NCBI RefSeq assembly: GCF_019634845.1
Contig: NZ_JAHCAQ010000002.1
Coordinates: 124,001 to 188,000, forward strand
Direction of reading: 5' to 3'
From: Dokdonella sp.
Lineage (GTDB): Bacteria > Pseudomonadota > Gammaproteobacteria > Xanthomonadales > Rhodanobacteraceae
Length of the DNA: 64,000 bases
In this document: piece after piece, positions 1-10,488 of the stretch
Layout: every line of letters starts with the position of its first letter
How positions within the stretch are numbered: the first letter of the stretch is position 1
The notes under the pieces: model-generated
What the model saw: the letters and a program-made list of their open reading frames with translations, nothing else
What the model was told of the DNA's origin: nothing
The model's database searches: none
Made by a program: the position numbers and the translations under genes

Positions 1-439
1 CGTTCGGCTGCCTGGCCAGCGACGCGGTTTCGTCATCACCGCTGAGCCCGGTCAACGCGTGCGCGTAACCCGGCATGCCGGGCAGTGCGGCCACCCAGCC
101 GAACGAACTGCGGAACGCCTGCACGCCGCTTTGCAAGGTGCCGTTGATGTCTGGTCGATACACGCAGCTCGAACCGCTCCCCTGACAGGGCGGCAGCGGA
201 TTGCCCGTGGAATCGTTGAAGCGCACGTGCCACAGCCATGCCTCGGTGCCGCGCACGGCGCTCTCGGCCCCCATCATCGCGAGTTGCTGGTTGCGCATGC
301 CGCCGGTCATCTTCTCCTGCAGGATCGACGTGCCCATCGCGGTCAGCGTGAGCAGCGTGATCAGCAACAGGAAGATCAGGGCCACGAACAGCACGGCGCC
401 GCGCTGGCGGCCTGGTGATCGCTGAAACTCGATATTCAT
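1..439 (-). CDS. pilX: PilX-like type IV pilus minor pilin (3' end beyond the window)
   Basis: This is the N-terminal part of a PilX-family minor pilin, which primes type IV pilus assembly with PilV, PilW, FimU/FimT, PilE and PilY1 at the inner membrane. The visible 146 residues start MNIEFQRSPGRQRGAVLF and have one long hydrophobic helix (about residues 14-36). That helix is followed by the family-typical QEKMTGGMRNQQLA segment, where alpha-helical pilins keep conserved polar residues, and by AESAVRGTEAW. The ATG at 439 lies 9 bases downstream of the pilW stop, so the genes are almost certainly one transcript. The reading frame runs off the left edge, so the C-terminus is missing only because the window ends. 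No canonical prepilin GFTLxE motif is present, as expected for PilX N-termini of this type. Confidence 0.85.
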   Translation of the reverse strand, partial: MNIEFQRSPGRQRGAVLFVALIFLLLITLLTLTAMGTSILQEKMTGGMRNQQLAMMGAESAVRGTEAWLWHVRFNDSTGNPLPPCQGSGSSCVYRPDINGTLQSGVQAFRSSFGWVAALPGMPGYAHALTGLSGDDETASLARQPN

Positions 440-448
440 GGGTCGGGC

Positions 449-1792
449 CTAGAGATGACGGTCACGGACGGAGACATAAGCGATGAACTCACGGCGCAAC
501 TGGCTGCCGGCCCTGATGCCGGACGGCAAGGAGGCCGTGTCGGCCAGCGTGTAACTGCTGCCGGCAAAGCGGAACGTGCGGCTCGCGTTGTCGAGACCGA
601 AGACCTCATCGACCGTGTTAAGCAGCAGGTGCGGTTCCACGGTCTTCACCGAGCGCCACATGCAACCCGGCTCCAACGGCATGCCGGGCGGCGGTGCCGT
701 GCAGCTCCCCGCCGTTTGCACCTGCGCCGCCGTCATGAACTGCAGGTTGCCGCCGGCATCCTGGACGCCGTAGCGGAACGCGAGCTGGTCGACGCCACGC
801 ACGAGTTCCTGCTCCACGCCGTTCTCGCGCCGCACGAGCACCGGCACGAGGCGCCGCGCCGCGCCACTGTTGGGCCGCGCGTCGGGATTGTCGTCATCGC
901 GGAACACGAGGTAGTAGCTGACCGTGACGAAGTCGTCGCTGAAGTTGAACAGACGCACGTCGCGCGTGCGGTTGCCCATGCACAGTGCGCCCTGCGCGCC
1001 CGGCAAGATGCCGCCGCTGGTCGACGGCGCGGTGCCGATCGTGAGCATATTGCCGGCCACGCCACCGATCGGGATCACCGCGGGATTGACGCAGTCGGAA
1101 ATGAGCGCCAAACCGGGCTGCATGTTGCCGATCGGGTCATCACCCACCTGCGGACTGACCGTGATCGTGGTGCCATTGACCAGCGGATCGCCGGCCGCCA
1201 CTGCGCAGGCATTCATGGCTACCGGCCAGCCACTGCCACGCTGGTAGCGGATCGTGAGCACGTCGGAGGCGGGCACGCGTCGCCCGGCGGCCAGGCCCAT
1301 CGTCGGAATCTGGCCGGCGCCGCTCGGCAAGGCCGGCGTGCAGCTGCTGGCCGTGCAGGAATAGCCCTGCACGAACCAGCGCGGGCTCAAGGCATAGGGC
1401 GACGCGGCCGGTGCAGCACTCGGATTGCCGGCGGAATCGATGCTGTTGATCGTGCTGTCGGGCAGCCGGAGGTCGGGTGCGTAGACCATCGGCGCTCGTG
1501 CCGGTACCACCGGCGCCACCGTGCCGGGCGGGCTGCCGCCTGCCGTGTTGCTGCAGTACTGCGCGCTCAGCATGCGCAGGTCGCGGTCGATCTGGGTGAC
1601 GGCAAAGCGGCCGTTTTCCTGCAGGCGCGCCAGCGCATCCTGCAGCTTGTTGGTGCGGCTGGTATTGCTGAACAGGCTCATGATGCCGACGCTGAGCAAC
1701 AGACCCAGCGTCAAGGCGATCATGATCTCGATCAGCGAGAAGCCCCGCGGGCTGCGACTGGCGCGTGACATGTCGTGGCGATTCCCGGTCAT
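449..1792 (-). CDS. pilW: PilW-like type IV pilus minor pilin
   Basis: This 447-residue prepilin belongs to the PilW family, a component of the priming complex at the type IV pilus tip. The N-terminus holds the prepilin peptidase site RGFSLIE (Gly, then Phe+1 and Glu+5) and a hydrophobic helix, after which the ENGRFAVTQIDRDLRM segment typical of PilW follows. The long C-terminal domain carries several cysteines. The ATG at 1792 overlaps the pilV stop in an ATGA arrangement, so translational coupling decides this start. A second ATG seven codons later (1771) would give the shorter leader more usual for prepilins and cannot be excluded. The gene sits between pilV and pilX in the standard minor-pilin order. 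Confidence 0.9.
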   Translation of the reverse strand: MTGNRHDMSRASRSPRGFSLIEIMIALTLGLLLSVGIMSLFSNTSRTNKLQDALARLQENGRFAVTQIDRDLRMLSAQYCSNTAGGSPPGTVAPVVPARAPMVYAPDLRLPDSTINSIDSAGNPSAAPAASPYALSPRWFVQGYSCTASSCTPALPSGAGQIPTMGLAAGRRVPASDVLTIRYQRGSGWPVAMNACAVAAGDPLVNGTTITVSPQVGDDPIGNMQPGLALISDCVNPAVIPIGGVAGNMLTIGTAPSTSGGILPGAQGALCMGNRTRDVRLFNFSDDFVTVSYYLVFRDDDNPDARPNSGAARRLVPVLVRRENGVEQELVRGVDQLAFRYGVQDAGGNLQFMTAAQVQTAGSCTAPPPGMPLEPGCMWRSVKTVEPHLLLNTVDEVFGLDNASRTFRFAGSSYTLADTASLPSGIRAGSQLRREFIAYVSVRDRHL

Positions 1793-2307
1793 GGCTGGAA
1801 CACCCAGGCGAAGGTCTGCGTGGCGGGTGGCGCGGCCGTGGCCGTGCGCTGCAGGTCGGCTTCGGTCCACTGGATCACCATCGAGCAAATGCCATCGAAA
1901 GGCTCCGTTCCTGAACCGCGTGGCAGCGCCCCCTCGCCATAGGTACCGTTGCAGGTGATCGTGGCCGTGCCGCCCGGCAACTGGTCGACGAGCTGCTGGC
2001 TCCACAGCTGCGTGTCGCGCGTGACGAGCGCGGCAGGCGTGCATACGCCGCCACTGCAGGTGCCGGCACCTGTCGTACTCGAGTCGTAGGTGCCGTTGTA
2101 ATCATTGGCCCAGCCCACGTTGCTGCGCATGCGGTCGGCCATCGACTGCGCGAGGAACGATGCCTGCGTGCGCAGGTAGGCACTGTGGTTGGTGCGCACC
2201 GACAGCACCATGAGCCCGGCCACGCCGAGCAGACCAAGCGTGAAGATCAGTACCGCGATAAGCACTTCGAGCAACGTGAACCCGCGTGCTGGCATGAGTC
2301 TGCGCAT
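1789..2307 (-). CDS. pilV: PilV-like type IV pilus minor pilin
   Basis: This 172-residue minor pilin has the type III prepilin signal ARGFTLLEVLIAVLIF. It continues into GLLGVAGLMVLSVRTN and the Q-SFLAQ-MADRMRSN region characteristic of PilV. The leader peptide is very short when the ATG at 2307 is used, and a GAGG ribosome-binding site lies 8-9 bases upstream, within the sequence just after the fimT stop. An in-frame TTG at 2328 would overlap fimT but has no better support. The gene follows fimT after 11 bases and overlaps pilW by 4 bases. Its product should be cleaved by PilD and work with PilW and PilX in pilus initiation. Confidence 0.9.
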   Translation of the reverse strand: MRRLMPARGFTLLEVLIAVLIFTLGLLGVAGLMVLSVRTNHSAYLRTQASFLAQSMADRMRSNVGWANDYNGTYDSSTTGAGTCSGGVCTPAALVTRDTQLWSQQLVDQLPGGTATITCNGTYGEGALPRGSGTEPFDGICSMVIQWTEADLQRTATAAPPATQTFAWVFQP

Positions 2308-2318
2308 CGTGTGGATCC

Positions 2319-2951
2319 TCAACTGCAATTTCCGGCCGGCGAGCTGGTGGTGTCACGGCGGCTCTCGACCGTGCCACCCGGACCGACATGCACCCACCGC
2401 GACTGCGTCGGGTTGGCGTTGTTGCTGGGGCGGCACACGCTGAAATCGAAATCACCGCCGCCCTGCACGCTGCCCATCGCCGTGAATACGACTTCCGTGC
2501 CACTGCCGAGCACGCGGTAACCATCGCGCATGGCGTCCTGGTGACGCACGCACAATGGCACGGTGTTGCTTGGCGTAACCGCATTGTCGAGGTAGGCAGC
2601 GCACGCCGCGGCGGTCGTGCCGGGCGAGGTCGGTGTGTATTCGATCCCGGTGGCCGTTTCCTTCGCCACCACCACCTGCCAGCCATTGTTCCAGTCGCCA
2701 CCGTTGGCGATCACCGCCGCCGGACGCCCCCGCTTGACCGCCTCGGCGCGCGCCGAGTTGATCGCGCCGATGAGGCTGTTGGTGTTGTCGGTCACGGCCA
2801 TGCGGGCGGAAAACTCGCGGAAGCTCGGGAACGCCATCGCCGCGAGGATCGCGATGAGCGCCAGCGTGATGAGGAGCTCGACGAGCGTGAAGCCACGCCC
2901 CGTTTGCCACGGCGGGCGTCGCTTCAACGCGCTGGATGAGTGGTATTGCAT
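2319..2951 (-). CDS. fimT: FimT/FimU-type (GspH family) minor pilin
   Basis: This 210-residue pseudopilin carries the prepilin cleavage motif GRGFTLVELLITLALIAILAAM after a basic leader of roughly 18 residues. It then shows the GspH/FimT-type NSLIGAINSARAEAVKRG segment with the conserved SARAEA helix. FimT/FimU proteins are minor pilins of type IV pili, and in Xanthomonadales and related bacteria FimT-class proteins have been linked to DNA uptake. The ATG at 2951 has a strong GGAGG site 6 bases upstream, which excludes the longer upstream frame. It is the first gene of the fimT-pilV-pilW-pilX run, so the operon promoter should lie in the 188-base gap between it and ispH. Confidence 0.88.
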   Translation of the reverse strand: MQYHSSSALKRRPPWQTGRGFTLVELLITLALIAILAAMAFPSFREFSARMAVTDNTNSLIGAINSARAEAVKRGRPAAVIANGGDWNNGWQVVVAKETATGIEYTPTSPGTTAAACAAYLDNAVTPSNTVPLCVRHQDAMRDGYRVLGSGTEVVFTAMGSVQGGGDFDFSVCRPSNNANPTQSRWVHVGPGGTVESRRDTTSSPAGNCS

Positions 2952-3059
2952 CAGAACCTCCGCCGAATTTCCCCACCGCCCGGATCGTCGCATGCCGATG
3001 GCACCATGCGATAGCTGCATCCTAGCCACAACCTGCGGCCGCGGCGGCCCAGGCCCGAT

Positions 3060-3081
3060 CGTCGGCGACAGTCCGCCGACG
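3060..3081. terminator. Perfect 8-bp hairpin downstream of ispH
   Basis: CGTCGGCG at 3060-3067 and CGCCGACG at 3074-3081 form a perfect inverted repeat with a 6-base loop, about 60 bases beyond the ispH stop. No T-run follows, so function as an intrinsic terminator is uncertain. It lies in the gap ahead of fimT. Confidence 0.3.
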
Positions 3082-3139
3082 AACGGCCCGATCGCCCCGC
3101 CGCGGGGCCCCGGGGACCCGGGCCAGGCGCGCCGCGAGC

Positions 3140-4087
3140 TCACCGCGCGGTGCGCAACCGCAACTCCTTCGGCAGCGCGAACACCATGTCCTCGGGCTTG
3201 CCGCCGAGCTCGCGGACCTGGCTGGCGCCGGCCGCGCGCAGGCTCTCGACGACCTCGCGCACGAGCTTCTCGGGCGCCGAGGCGCCGGCCGTGACGCCGA
3301 TGCGCTGGCGGCCGATGAGCCACTCGGGCGCGATGTCGGCGGCACCGTCGATGAGGAAGGCCGGCACGCCTTGCTTCTCGGCCAGCTCGCGCAGGCGGTT
3401 CGAGTTGGAACTGTTGGGCGAGCCGACCACGAGCACGAGGTCGCACTGCTGGCCGAGCCGGCGCACCGCGTCCTGGCGGTTCTGCGTGGCGTAGCAGATG
3501 TCGTCGTGACGCGGCCCCTGGATCGCCGGGAAGCGTTCGCGCAGCGCCCGGATGATCGCGATCGTGTCGTCGACCGACAGCGTGGTCTGGGTGACGTAGG
3601 CCAGTTGGCCGGCGTCGCGCGGCGTCATGCACGCCACGCCCTCGAGGTTCTCGACCAGGTGGATCAGGCCCGGATAGGCGCCGTTCCATTGCCCCATCGT
3701 GCCCTGCACTTCGGGATGGCCGGCGTGGCCGATCAGCACCACGTCGCGCCCGGCCTTGCCATGGCGACCGACCTCCAGGTGCACCTTGGTGACCAGCGGG
3801 CAGGTCGCGTCGAACACGCGCAGGTTGCGCAGCGCGGCCTCGTCACGCACCGCGCGCGACACGCCGTGGGCGCTGAAGATCACGGTGGCGCCGTTGGGCA
3901 CCTCGTGCAGGTCCTCGACGAAGATCGCACCCTTGCTGCGCAGGTTGTCGACCACGTAACGGTTGTGCACGACCTCGTGCCGCACGTAGATCGGCGCGCC
4001 AAAGGCTTCCAGGGCACGCTCGACGATCTCGATGGCGCGGTCGACGCCCGCGCAGAAGCCGCGCGGGTTGGCAAGGATGACTTCCAT
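3140..4087 (-). CDS. ispH: 4-hydroxy-3-methylbut-2-enyl diphosphate reductase (IspH/LytB)
   Basis: IspH catalyses the last step of the MEP isoprenoid pathway, reducing HMBPP to IPP and DMAPP with a [4Fe-4S] cluster. The 315-residue protein has the three cluster cysteines at positions 12 (RGFCAG), 96 (DATCPLV) and 198 (ICYATQNRQ), essentially where they fall in the E. coli enzyme. It also has the HEVVHN and SAHGVS motifs of the active site. The start [11 protein letters not shown] matches the family N-terminus, whereas upstream frame extensions do not. No Shine-Dalgarno sequence precedes this ATG. Instead a GATAAT hexamer overlaps the lspA stop exactly 6 bases upstream, suggesting a separate leaderless transcript. 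It follows lspA after 7 bases. Confidence 0.97.
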   Translation of the reverse strand: MEVILANPRGFCAGVDRAIEIVERALEAFGAPIYVRHEVVHNRYVVDNLRSKGAIFVEDLHEVPNGATVIFSAHGVSRAVRDEAALRNLRVFDATCPLVTKVHLEVGRHGKAGRDVVLIGHAGHPEVQGTMGQWNGAYPGLIHLVENLEGVACMTPRDAGQLAYVTQTTLSVDDTIAIIRALRERFPAIQGPRHDDICYATQNRQDAVRRLGQQCDLVLVVGSPNSSNSNRLRELAEKQGVPAFLIDGAADIAPEWLIGRQRIGVTAGASAPEKLVREVVESLRAAGASQVRELGGKPEDMVFALPKELRLRTAR

Positions 4088-4093
4088 GGGGTG

Positions 4094-4099
4094 ATTATC
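4094..4099 (-). promoter_or_regulatory. Candidate -10 element for a leaderless ispH transcript
   Basis: GATAAT read on the minus strand ends exactly 6 bases before the ispH ATG, so transcription would begin at the start codon. It overlaps the lspA stop codon. The same spacing recurs at ribF, nnrS, the CpxR-like gene and regB. Inferred from sequence only. Confidence 0.4.
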
Positions 4100-4592
4100 C
4101 GTGCTTGCCGCGCCGCTGCCCACTGCCGAGGCCAAATGCGATCAGCATGACCGCGCCGACGCTGATTGCCGAGTCGGCGATGTTGAAGGCAGGCCAGTGC
4201 GCGCTGCCCAGGTGCACGTCGATGAAGTCGACCACATGGCCCAGCCGCAGGCGATCCACGAGATTGCCGAGCGCGCCGCCGATGATGAGCGCGAGCGGCG
4301 CCGCGTTGCGCCAGTCGCCGCGCGCCAGCCGCGCCAGCCACACCGCCAGCACCGTGCTCACGCCGATCGCCAGCGCCGCGAACAGCCAGCGCTGCCAGCC
4401 ATCGCCGCCGGCGAGGAAACTGAAGGCGGCGCCACTGTTGAACGCCAGCGTCCAGTCGAGCAGGCCGGCGATGACCACGTGCGGCTCGAACGGTTGCAGG
4501 TTCGCCAGCGCGAGATGCTTGGTCCATTGATCGAGCGCGATCACGACCGCCGACAGCAGCAGCCACGGCAAGGCATTGCCGTTGCGGTTCAT
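4095..4592 (-). CDS. lspA: Lipoprotein signal peptidase (signal peptidase II)
   Basis: LspA is the inner-membrane aspartyl protease that removes signal peptides from diacylglyceryl-modified prolipoproteins. The 165-residue protein has four predicted membrane segments. It keeps the family motifs [19 protein letters not shown] (Asp113), VVDFID (Asp122) and FNIADSAI (Asp140), which include the catalytic aspartates. [10 protein letters not shown] at 4592 is the likeliest start; an ATG seven codons upstream (4613) is possible. The gene begins 32 bases after the ileS stop, the usual ileS-lspA pairing, and is followed by ispH. A substrate encoded in this window would be the NirK-like lipoprotein at 21993. 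Confidence 0.97.
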   Translation of the reverse strand: MNRNGNALPWLLLSAVVIALDQWTKHLALANLQPFEPHVVIAGLLDWTLAFNSGAAFSFLAGGDGWQRWLFAALAIGVSTVLAVWLARLARGDWRNAAPLALIIGGALGNLVDRLRLGHVVDFIDVHLGSAHWPAFNIADSAISVGAVMLIAFGLGSGQRRGKHG

Positions 4593-4624
4593 CGTCGTCT
4601 CGCGTCCGTCCATCCCGCGCGTGC

Positions 4625-7522
4625 TCAAAACCACCGCCGCGTCTCGCCGCCGCCATCGACATTGTCGACGCAGCGCCCACACAGTTCGGGGTGTTCGGCG
4701 TGGGTGCCGACGTCGTCGCGGTAATGCCAGCAACGGATGCACTTGGCCGCCTCGCTGGCGCGCGCCGTCACGGTGACGCTGCCACCATCGAGCCTGACCA
4801 GCTCGCCGCCGGCCGGCGCCGCCGCATCGGCCCAGTCGAGGCGCGAGGTGATGAAGAAGAAGCGCAACTCGTCGGCGACCTCGGCATAGCGCGCGCGGAC
4901 CGCCGCGTCGGCATGCAGGCTCAATTCGGCCTGCAGCGAGGCGCCGAGCGTGCCGCTGGTGCGCATGCCCTCGAGCAGGCGCGCGGCGGCGCTGCGGATG
5001 GCCAGCAGGTCGGCCCACCATTGGCGCCGCTCGGGCGTGCCCTGGGTGGCGGCAAGGCCGTCGTACCACTGCTCGAACAGCACCGATTCGCCGCGTTCGC
5101 CCGGGATCAGCGGCCAGATCTCCTCGGCCGTGAACGACAACACCGGCGCAATCCAGCGCACGAGCGCCTCGACGATGCGATACATCGCGCTCTGCGCGCT
5201 GCGCCGGCCATGGCTGTCGGTGGGCATCGTGTAGAGCCGGTCCTTGGTCATGTCCAGGTACAGTGCGCCCATCTCGTTGGTGCAGAAGTTCTGCACGCGC
5301 GCCACCACCTCGGGGAAGTCGTGTTGCGCATAGGCGGCCACCACCGCGGCCTGCACGTCATGGGCCTGCTGCACGGCCCACTGGTCCAGCAGCAGGCAGT
5401 CGGCGACCGGCAGCAGGTGCCGCGCCGGATCGAAGCCATCGAGATTGCCGAGCAGGAAGCGCGCCGTGTTGCGGATGCGGCGATAGGAATCCGACACCCG
5501 ACGCAGGATTTCGTCCGACACCGCGATCTCGTTGCGATAGTCGGTCGAGGCCACCCACAGGCGCAGCACGTCGGCACCGAGCGTGTCGACGACCTTCTGT
5601 GGTGCGATCACGTTGCCGAGCGACTTGGACATCTTGCGGCCCTGCGCGTCGACCGTGAAGCCGTGGGTCAGCACCACGTCGTACGGTGCGCGGCCATGCA
5701 GGGCGGCACCGGTCAGCAGCGAGGATTGGAACCAGCCGCGATGCTGGTCGGAACCTTCCAGGTACATGACCCTGTCGCCGGCCCGGCGCGCCAGTTCGGG
5801 GCGCTGGTCGAGCACGCAGTGGTGGGTGACGCCCGAGTCGAACCACACGTCAAGGATGTCGGTGACCTTTTCATAGCGTTCGGCCTCGGCACCGAGCAGT
5901 TCGGCCGGATCGAGCGCGTACCAGGCATCGACGCCGGCCTGCTCGACGCGCGCGGCCACCTCGCGCATCAGCTCGGCGCTGCGCGGATGCGGCTGCTGAC
6001 TCACCTTGTCGACGAACAGCGCGATCGGCACGCCCCAGGTGCGCTGGCGCGAGATGCACCAGTCGGGGCGCCCGGCGACCATGCCGGCGATGCGCTCCTC
6101 GCCCCAGGCCGGGTACCAGTCGACATCGTCGCGGATCGTCGCGAGCGCCGCCGCGCGCAGGCCGGCGGCCTGCATGCCGATGAACCACTGCGGCGTGGTG
6201 CGGAACGCTACCGGCGTCTTGTGGCGCCAGCAATGCGGATAGCTGTGGTTGAGCCTGGCCTGGGCAAGCAGCACGCCGCGCTGCGCAAGCAGTTCGACGA
6301 TCGCATCGTTGGCCTTCCAGATGAACTGGCCCTCGAACAGCGGCGTGCCTGGCAGGTACACGCCATTGCCACCCACCGGATTGAGCTCGTTGGCCGCTGT
6401 CGCCGCCACGATGCCGTACTGCTGGCCGACCGCGAAGTCCTCGGCGCCATGGCCCGGCGCGGTATGCACGGCGCCGGTGCCGTCCTCGGCCGACACGTGG
6501 TCACCGAGGATGAGCGGCACGCTGCGCGCGTAGAACGGATGGCGCAGCAGGCTGTGGTCGCGTTCACCGGCAGCCCTGGCCGGCGCGGCGAGGGCAAGCT
6601 GCGCGCCCTTCGCGTGCCCGAGCACGTGCAGCTCGGTCACGCCGTAGCGCGCCAGCGCCGCCTGCGCCAGCGACTGCGCCAGCACGAGCAGCACGCGCCT
6701 GCCGCCGCGCGCGGGGCCTTCGGCCAGCACATAGTCGAGCTCGGGACCAAGCGTGACCGCGAAGCTCGCCGGCAGCGTCCAAGGCGTCGTGGTCCAGATC
6801 GGCACTGCAACGATGTCGTCGGCGCCGATGCTCGCGCCGAAGCACGCCGCGAGCGCTTGCGCATCGACCGCATCGTAGGCCACGTCGACCGCCAGCGACT
6901 GCTTGTCCTGGTATTCGATCTCGGCCTCGGCCAGCGCCGAGCCGCAATCGAAGCACCAGTGCACGGGCTTGAAGCCGCGCAGCACGTGGCCGTTGGCATG
7001 GATCTGCGCCAGCGCACGCAGCATGTCGGCCTCGTAGCGGAAATCGAGCGTGCGGTAGGGATGCTCCCAGTCGGCGAGCACGCCCAGGCGCTTGAAATCC
7101 TGCCGCTGCAGGTCGATCTGTTCGCTTGCGTAGGCGCGGCACAGGCGGCGGAACTCGGCCGCATCGACCTTCTGCCCGACCTTGCCGACCTTCTTCTCGA
7201 TCGCGATCTCGATCGGCAGGCCGTGGCAGTCCCAGCCCGGCACGTAGGGCGAGCGGTATCCGGCCAGCAACGCCGACTTGACCACCACGTCCTTGAGCAC
7301 CTTGTTGACGGCGTGGCCGATGTGGATCGCGCCGTTGGCGTAGGGCGGACCGTCATGCAGGATGAAGGCGTGGGCGCGCCCGGCGCTGCGCTGCTGGATC
7401 TGCGCATAGCGCTGCGCCTTGTCCCAGGCCTCGAGCATGGCCGGTTCGCGCTTGGCCAGATCGGCCTTCATCGCGAACGGCGTGTTGGGCAGGTTGATCG
7501 TGTTCTTGTAGTCCTTGGACAT
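4625..7522 (-). CDS. ileS: Isoleucyl-tRNA synthetase
   Basis: IleS charges tRNA-Ile and edits misactivated valine. The 965-residue protein is full length for a bacterial class I IleS. It has the HIGH signature in [11 protein letters not shown] (residues 67-70), the CP1 editing domain in the middle third and the KMSKSLGN loop. A C-terminal zinc-finger-like tail has paired cysteines (CIRCW and CGRC) around EHPEL. The start [16 protein letters not shown] matches the family, while the frame upstream is a shadow of ribF. It lies 53 bases after ribF and 32 bases before lspA, forming the common ribF-ileS-lspA-ispH order. Confidence 0.98.
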   Translation of the reverse strand: MSKDYKNTINLPNTPFAMKADLAKREPAMLEAWDKAQRYAQIQQRSAGRAHAFILHDGPPYANGAIHIGHAVNKVLKDVVVKSALLAGYRSPYVPGWDCHGLPIEIAIEKKVGKVGQKVDAAEFRRLCRAYASEQIDLQRQDFKRLGVLADWEHPYRTLDFRYEADMLRALAQIHANGHVLRGFKPVHWCFDCGSALAEAEIEYQDKQSLAVDVAYDAVDAQALAACFGASIGADDIVAVPIWTTTPWTLPASFAVTLGPELDYVLAEGPARGGRRVLLVLAQSLAQAALARYGVTELHVLGHAKGAQLALAAPARAAGERDHSLLRHPFYARSVPLILGDHVSAEDGTGAVHTAPGHGAEDFAVGQQYGIVAATAANELNPVGGNGVYLPGTPLFEGQFIWKANDAIVELLAQRGVLLAQARLNHSYPHCWRHKTPVAFRTTPQWFIGMQAAGLRAAALATIRDDVDWYPAWGEERIAGMVAGRPDWCISRQRTWGVPIALFVDKVSQQPHPRSAELMREVAARVEQAGVDAWYALDPAELLGAEAERYEKVTDILDVWFDSGVTHHCVLDQRPELARRAGDRVMYLEGSDQHRGWFQSSLLTGAALHGRAPYDVVLTHGFTVDAQGRKMSKSLGNVIAPQKVVDTLGADVLRLWVASTDYRNEIAVSDEILRRVSDSYRRIRNTARFLLGNLDGFDPARHLLPVADCLLLDQWAVQQAHDVQAAVVAAYAQHDFPEVVARVQNFCTNEMGALYLDMTKDRLYTMPTDSHGRRSAQSAMYRIVEALVRWIAPVLSFTAEEIWPLIPGERGESVLFEQWYDGLAATQGTPERRQWWADLLAIRSAAARLLEGMRTSGTLGASLQAELSLHADAAVRARYAEVADELRFFFITSRLDWADAAAPAGGELVRLDGGSVTVTARASEAAKCIRCWHYRDDVGTHAEHPELCGRCVDNVDGGGETRRWF

Positions 7523-7575
7523 GGCGGCGCCAGGGTTCGGGATGCGGGAAATGGGTGAGAGTATGCGGTTGCGAC

Positions 7576-8562
7576 TCAGCCGCAGAGTGGGTGTGCCGGC
7601 GCGGCGCCGGCCGCAGCCTGCCCTTGCGGCGGGTTGTGGGCGAGCAGTGCGCGCGCCTGCGCCGCGTCGAGGTCGATCTGCCGCACCATCGCCGGCAGGT
7701 CGGCGAATTTGCGCTCGTCGCGGAGCTTGGCCACGAACTCGACCTCGATGCGGCGCCCGTACAGGTCGCCATCGAAGTCGAACAGGTGCGCCTCGAGCAG
7801 CGGTTCGGTGCCATCGATGGTCGGCCGCACGCCGAGGCTCGCCACCGCCGGCATCCCATGCGCGGCCACCCCATGCACGCGCACGGCGAAGATGCCGCTG
7901 ACCGGCGCGGTGCGCCGTCCGAGCCGCACATTGGCCGTCGGGTAGCCGAGCCTGCGGCCGAGCTGCTGACCACGCACGACATGGCCGCCGATCGAAAAAC
8001 GCCGCCCGAGGCCGCACGCTGCCGCATCGAACTGACCGGCCGCGAGCTGCTCGCGCAACGCGCTGCTGCTCACGCGCACGCCGCCGGCCTGCACGTCGGC
8101 CAGCACGCGCAGCGCAAAGCCGAGCTGCGGCGCCAGCCGCTCGAGCAGGGCCACATTGCCGCGGCGCGCATGGCCAAAGTGGAAATCGGCGCCGACCCAC
8201 AGCTCGCGCAGGCCCGCGCGCCCGAGCAACAGCTCGCTGACGAAGGCTTCCGCGCTCATCGCGGTCAGGCGCGCGTCGAAACGCAGCGACAGCAGCTTCG
8301 ACACGCCGCTGGCCAACAGCAACGCCAGCTTCTCGCGCGCCCCGGTCAGGCGCGGCACGGCCTGGCCATGCGCAAAGTACTCGCGCGGCACCGGCTCGAA
8401 CGTGATCGCGATCGACTGCAGGCCCAGCTCGCGCGCGCGCGCGCAGGTGCGCGCGAGCAGCGCGCGATGGCCCAGATGCACGCCATCGAACGCACCCACG
8501 CACACGACGCTGCCGCCCGGCGCCAGACAGGGCCCGGCGGCGTCACGAAAAAGCCGGTTCAT
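7576..8562 (-). CDS. ribF: Bifunctional riboflavin kinase/FAD synthetase
   Basis: RibF phosphorylates riboflavin to FMN and adenylylates FMN to FAD. The 328-residue protein has an N-terminal nucleotidyltransferase domain with [15 protein letters not shown], the HxGH-like adenylylation motif. Its C-terminal riboflavin kinase domain has [10 protein letters not shown]. The ATG at 8562 (MNRLFRD) is supported by a TATACT hexamer exactly 6 bases upstream, which would give a leaderless mRNA. Ten further upstream codons are open but resemble no family member. FAD made here would serve the NadB flavoprotein encoded nearby, though that is only context. Confidence 0.95.
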   Translation of the reverse strand: MNRLFRDAAGPCLAPGGSVVCVGAFDGVHLGHRALLARTCARARELGLQSIAITFEPVPREYFAHGQAVPRLTGAREKLALLLASGVSKLLSLRFDARLTAMSAEAFVSELLLGRAGLRELWVGADFHFGHARRGNVALLERLAPQLGFALRVLADVQAGGVRVSSSALREQLAAGQFDAAACGLGRRFSIGGHVVRGQQLGRRLGYPTANVRLGRRTAPVSGIFAVRVHGVAAHGMPAVASLGVRPTIDGTEPLLEAHLFDFDGDLYGRRIEVEFVAKLRDERKFADLPAMVRQIDLDAAQARALLAHNPPQGQAAAGAAPAHPLCG

Positions 8563-8568
8563 CGCGCG

Positions 8569-8574
8569 AGTATA
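8569..8574 (-). promoter_or_regulatory. Candidate -10 element for a leaderless ribF transcript
   Basis: TATACT on the minus strand ends 6 bases before the ribF ATG. It is a near-consensus -10 hexamer, and no ribosome-binding site separates it from the start codon. No convincing -35 element is visible. Confidence 0.45.
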
Positions 8575-8631
8575 GCCGCTGCGCCGCAGCATACGCGGCG
8601 CTCGGCACGCCGCCGGCGGCGCACCGCGCGT

Positions 8632-10239
8632 TCAGCTCGCCCGCAGATCGCGCAGGCGGAAGCCCGCCGCCAGCAGCACGAGCACGAAGCTGCCGGCGCC
8701 GGCGGCGATCACCACGGCCAGCCGCCAGATGCGTGTCGCCACGCTCCAGTCACCCCAGGCAGGCCACTGCGCCAGCAGCAGCAACAGCACGCCGACCATC
8801 GCCGCGCAGGCCAGCGCCAGGCGCGTCAGGTGCCGCGTCCAGCCCGGTTGGCGTTGGTAGCTGCCGTCGCGCCGCAACGCACGCCACAGCAGCGCGAGGT
8901 TGAGGTAGCTCGCCAGCGCGCTTGCCAGCGCCAGCCCCATGTGCAGGCCCGGCACGCGGGCAATGCCGGCGAGCCAGCCGTCGGCGAGGTCGGCCGGCTC
9001 GTGCCAGAGCCAGAACAACGTGCCGACGAACACGATGTTGAGCGCCATGTTGGCCAGCATCGCCGCCACCCCCGCGCGCACCGGCGTGGTGGTGTCCTGC
9101 CGCGCATAGAACGCCGGCGCCAGCACCTTGACGAGCACGAAGGCCGGCAGACCCAGCGCGAGCGCCGCCAGCGACAGCGCCGCCATGTCGACGTCATGCG
9201 CGGTGAAGCGGCCATGCTGCAGCAGCGTCGCCAGCACCGGCTTGGCCAGCAGCATGAGCGCGAGCATGGCCGGCACCGCGATCAGCAGCGCCGTGCGCAG
9301 GCCCCAGTCGAGCGCGCGCGCGAACGCCGCGCGATCGGTGGTGACGTGGTGGCGCGACAGCGAGGGCAGGATCACGGTGCCGAGCGCCACCCCGAACACG
9401 CCCAACGGGAACTCGAGCAGGCGGTCGGTCTGCGCCAGCCAGGTCTGCGAACCGGTGATGAGGAACGAGGCGATCAGCGTGTCGAGCAGCAGGTTGACCT
9501 GTGCCACCGAGGAGCCGAACAGCGTCGGCAGCATGAGCCTGAGCACGCGCCGCACGCCGGCGTGGTGCCAGCCCCAGCGCGGCCAGGCCAGCAGCCCGAG
9601 GCGCGCCAGCGCGGGCAACTGCACCAGCAGTTGCAGCACGCCGGCGGCGAAGATCGCCCAGCCCAGCGCCATGATCGGCACGTCGAAATACTGCCGCCAC
9701 CACAGCGCGGCCGCGATCATGCACAGGTTGAGGATCACCGGCGTCAGCGCCGGCAGCATGAACTGGTGGAAGCTGTTGAGCACGCCACCGGCCAGCGCGG
9801 TCAGCGACACGAACAGCAGGAACGGAAAGGTGACCCGCAGCAGGTCGGTGGTGAGGCCGAACTTGGCCGGGTCGTCGAGCGAACCCGGGGCGAAACCGGC
9901 GGCCAGCCACGACGCGCCGAGCACGCCCAGCGCGGTCACCACGAGCAGGATGCCGCCGAGGGTGCCGCTGACATTGGCAACCAGGTCCCGGAGCTCGGCA
10001 TGCGACCGCGTCTCGCGCGTCTGCGTCAGCACCGGCACGAAGGCGACCGAGAACGAGCCTTCGGCGAACAGGCGGCGCAGGAAATTGGGGATGCGGAACG
10101 CGACCCAGAACGCATCGGTCATCGCGTTGGCGCCGAACGCCCAGGCGATCGCCTGCTCGCGCACGAGGCCGAGGATGCGCGACACGAAGGTGCCGCCACT
10201 GAAACTCAGCATCGATCGCAGGAGACTCGGGCGGGACAT
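8632..10239 (-). CDS. murJ: Lipid II flippase MurJ (MviN)
   Basis: MurJ flips lipid II across the cytoplasmic membrane for peptidoglycan synthesis. The 535-residue protein has about 14 predicted membrane segments. It opens with the conserved [29 protein letters not shown] region and has [19 protein letters not shown], both strong MurJ signatures. The start at 10239 fits the family; the longer upstream frame runs antisense into the rpsT promoter region. It is transcribed away from rpsT, with a 249-base divergent intergenic region between them. This ribF-murJ-rpsT neighbourhood is standard in gammaproteobacteria. Confidence 0.96.
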   Translation of the reverse strand: MSRPSLLRSMLSFSGGTFVSRILGLVREQAIAWAFGANAMTDAFWVAFRIPNFLRRLFAEGSFSVAFVPVLTQTRETRSHAELRDLVANVSGTLGGILLVVTALGVLGASWLAAGFAPGSLDDPAKFGLTTDLLRVTFPFLLFVSLTALAGGVLNSFHQFMLPALTPVILNLCMIAAALWWRQYFDVPIMALGWAIFAAGVLQLLVQLPALARLGLLAWPRWGWHHAGVRRVLRLMLPTLFGSSVAQVNLLLDTLIASFLITGSQTWLAQTDRLLEFPLGVFGVALGTVILPSLSRHHVTTDRAAFARALDWGLRTALLIAVPAMLALMLLAKPVLATLLQHGRFTAHDVDMAALSLAALALGLPAFVLVKVLAPAFYARQDTTTPVRAGVAAMLANMALNIVFVGTLFWLWHEPADLADGWLAGIARVPGLHMGLALASALASYLNLALLWRALRRDGSYQRQPGWTRHLTRLALACAAMVGVLLLLLAQWPAWGDWSVATRIWRLAVVIAAGAGSFVLVLLAAGFRLRDLRAS

Positions 10240-10416
10240 GGGCAGCTGCAGGTTGGGGTCGAGGGCGCCACGGGCGCCCCGGGGGCGACACCACGCCGCC
10301 CGGATGATGCCCGAAGCGGCGCCGGCGTGTGGCGACCGCCACGCACGGCGCCACCAGGCGCGGCGCCGCCGTGGCGGGGCGTGGGTCGCAGCCTGGCCGG
10401 TGGTACAGGCGCAGAC

Positions 10417-10445
10417 TTGACGCCAAGCGGCGCAACCCGGACAAT
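10417..10445 (+). promoter_or_regulatory. Sigma-70-type promoter of rpsT
   Basis: TTGACG (10417-10422) and GACAAT (10440-10445) are separated by 17 bases, a good -35/-10 pair. It lies about 45 bases upstream of the rpsT start and inside the rpsT/murJ divergent region. Confidence 0.6.
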
Positions 10446-10488
10446 TCGCGGTCTTTTTTCCAGCAACCCCAGTCTCCGGAGTCATCCC

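Noticed and set aside
2980-3010. Sigma-54-type promoter (GG-N10-GC) upstream of fimT
   Set aside because: The best GG and GC dinucleotides are 12 bases apart rather than 10, and the flanking bases do not match.
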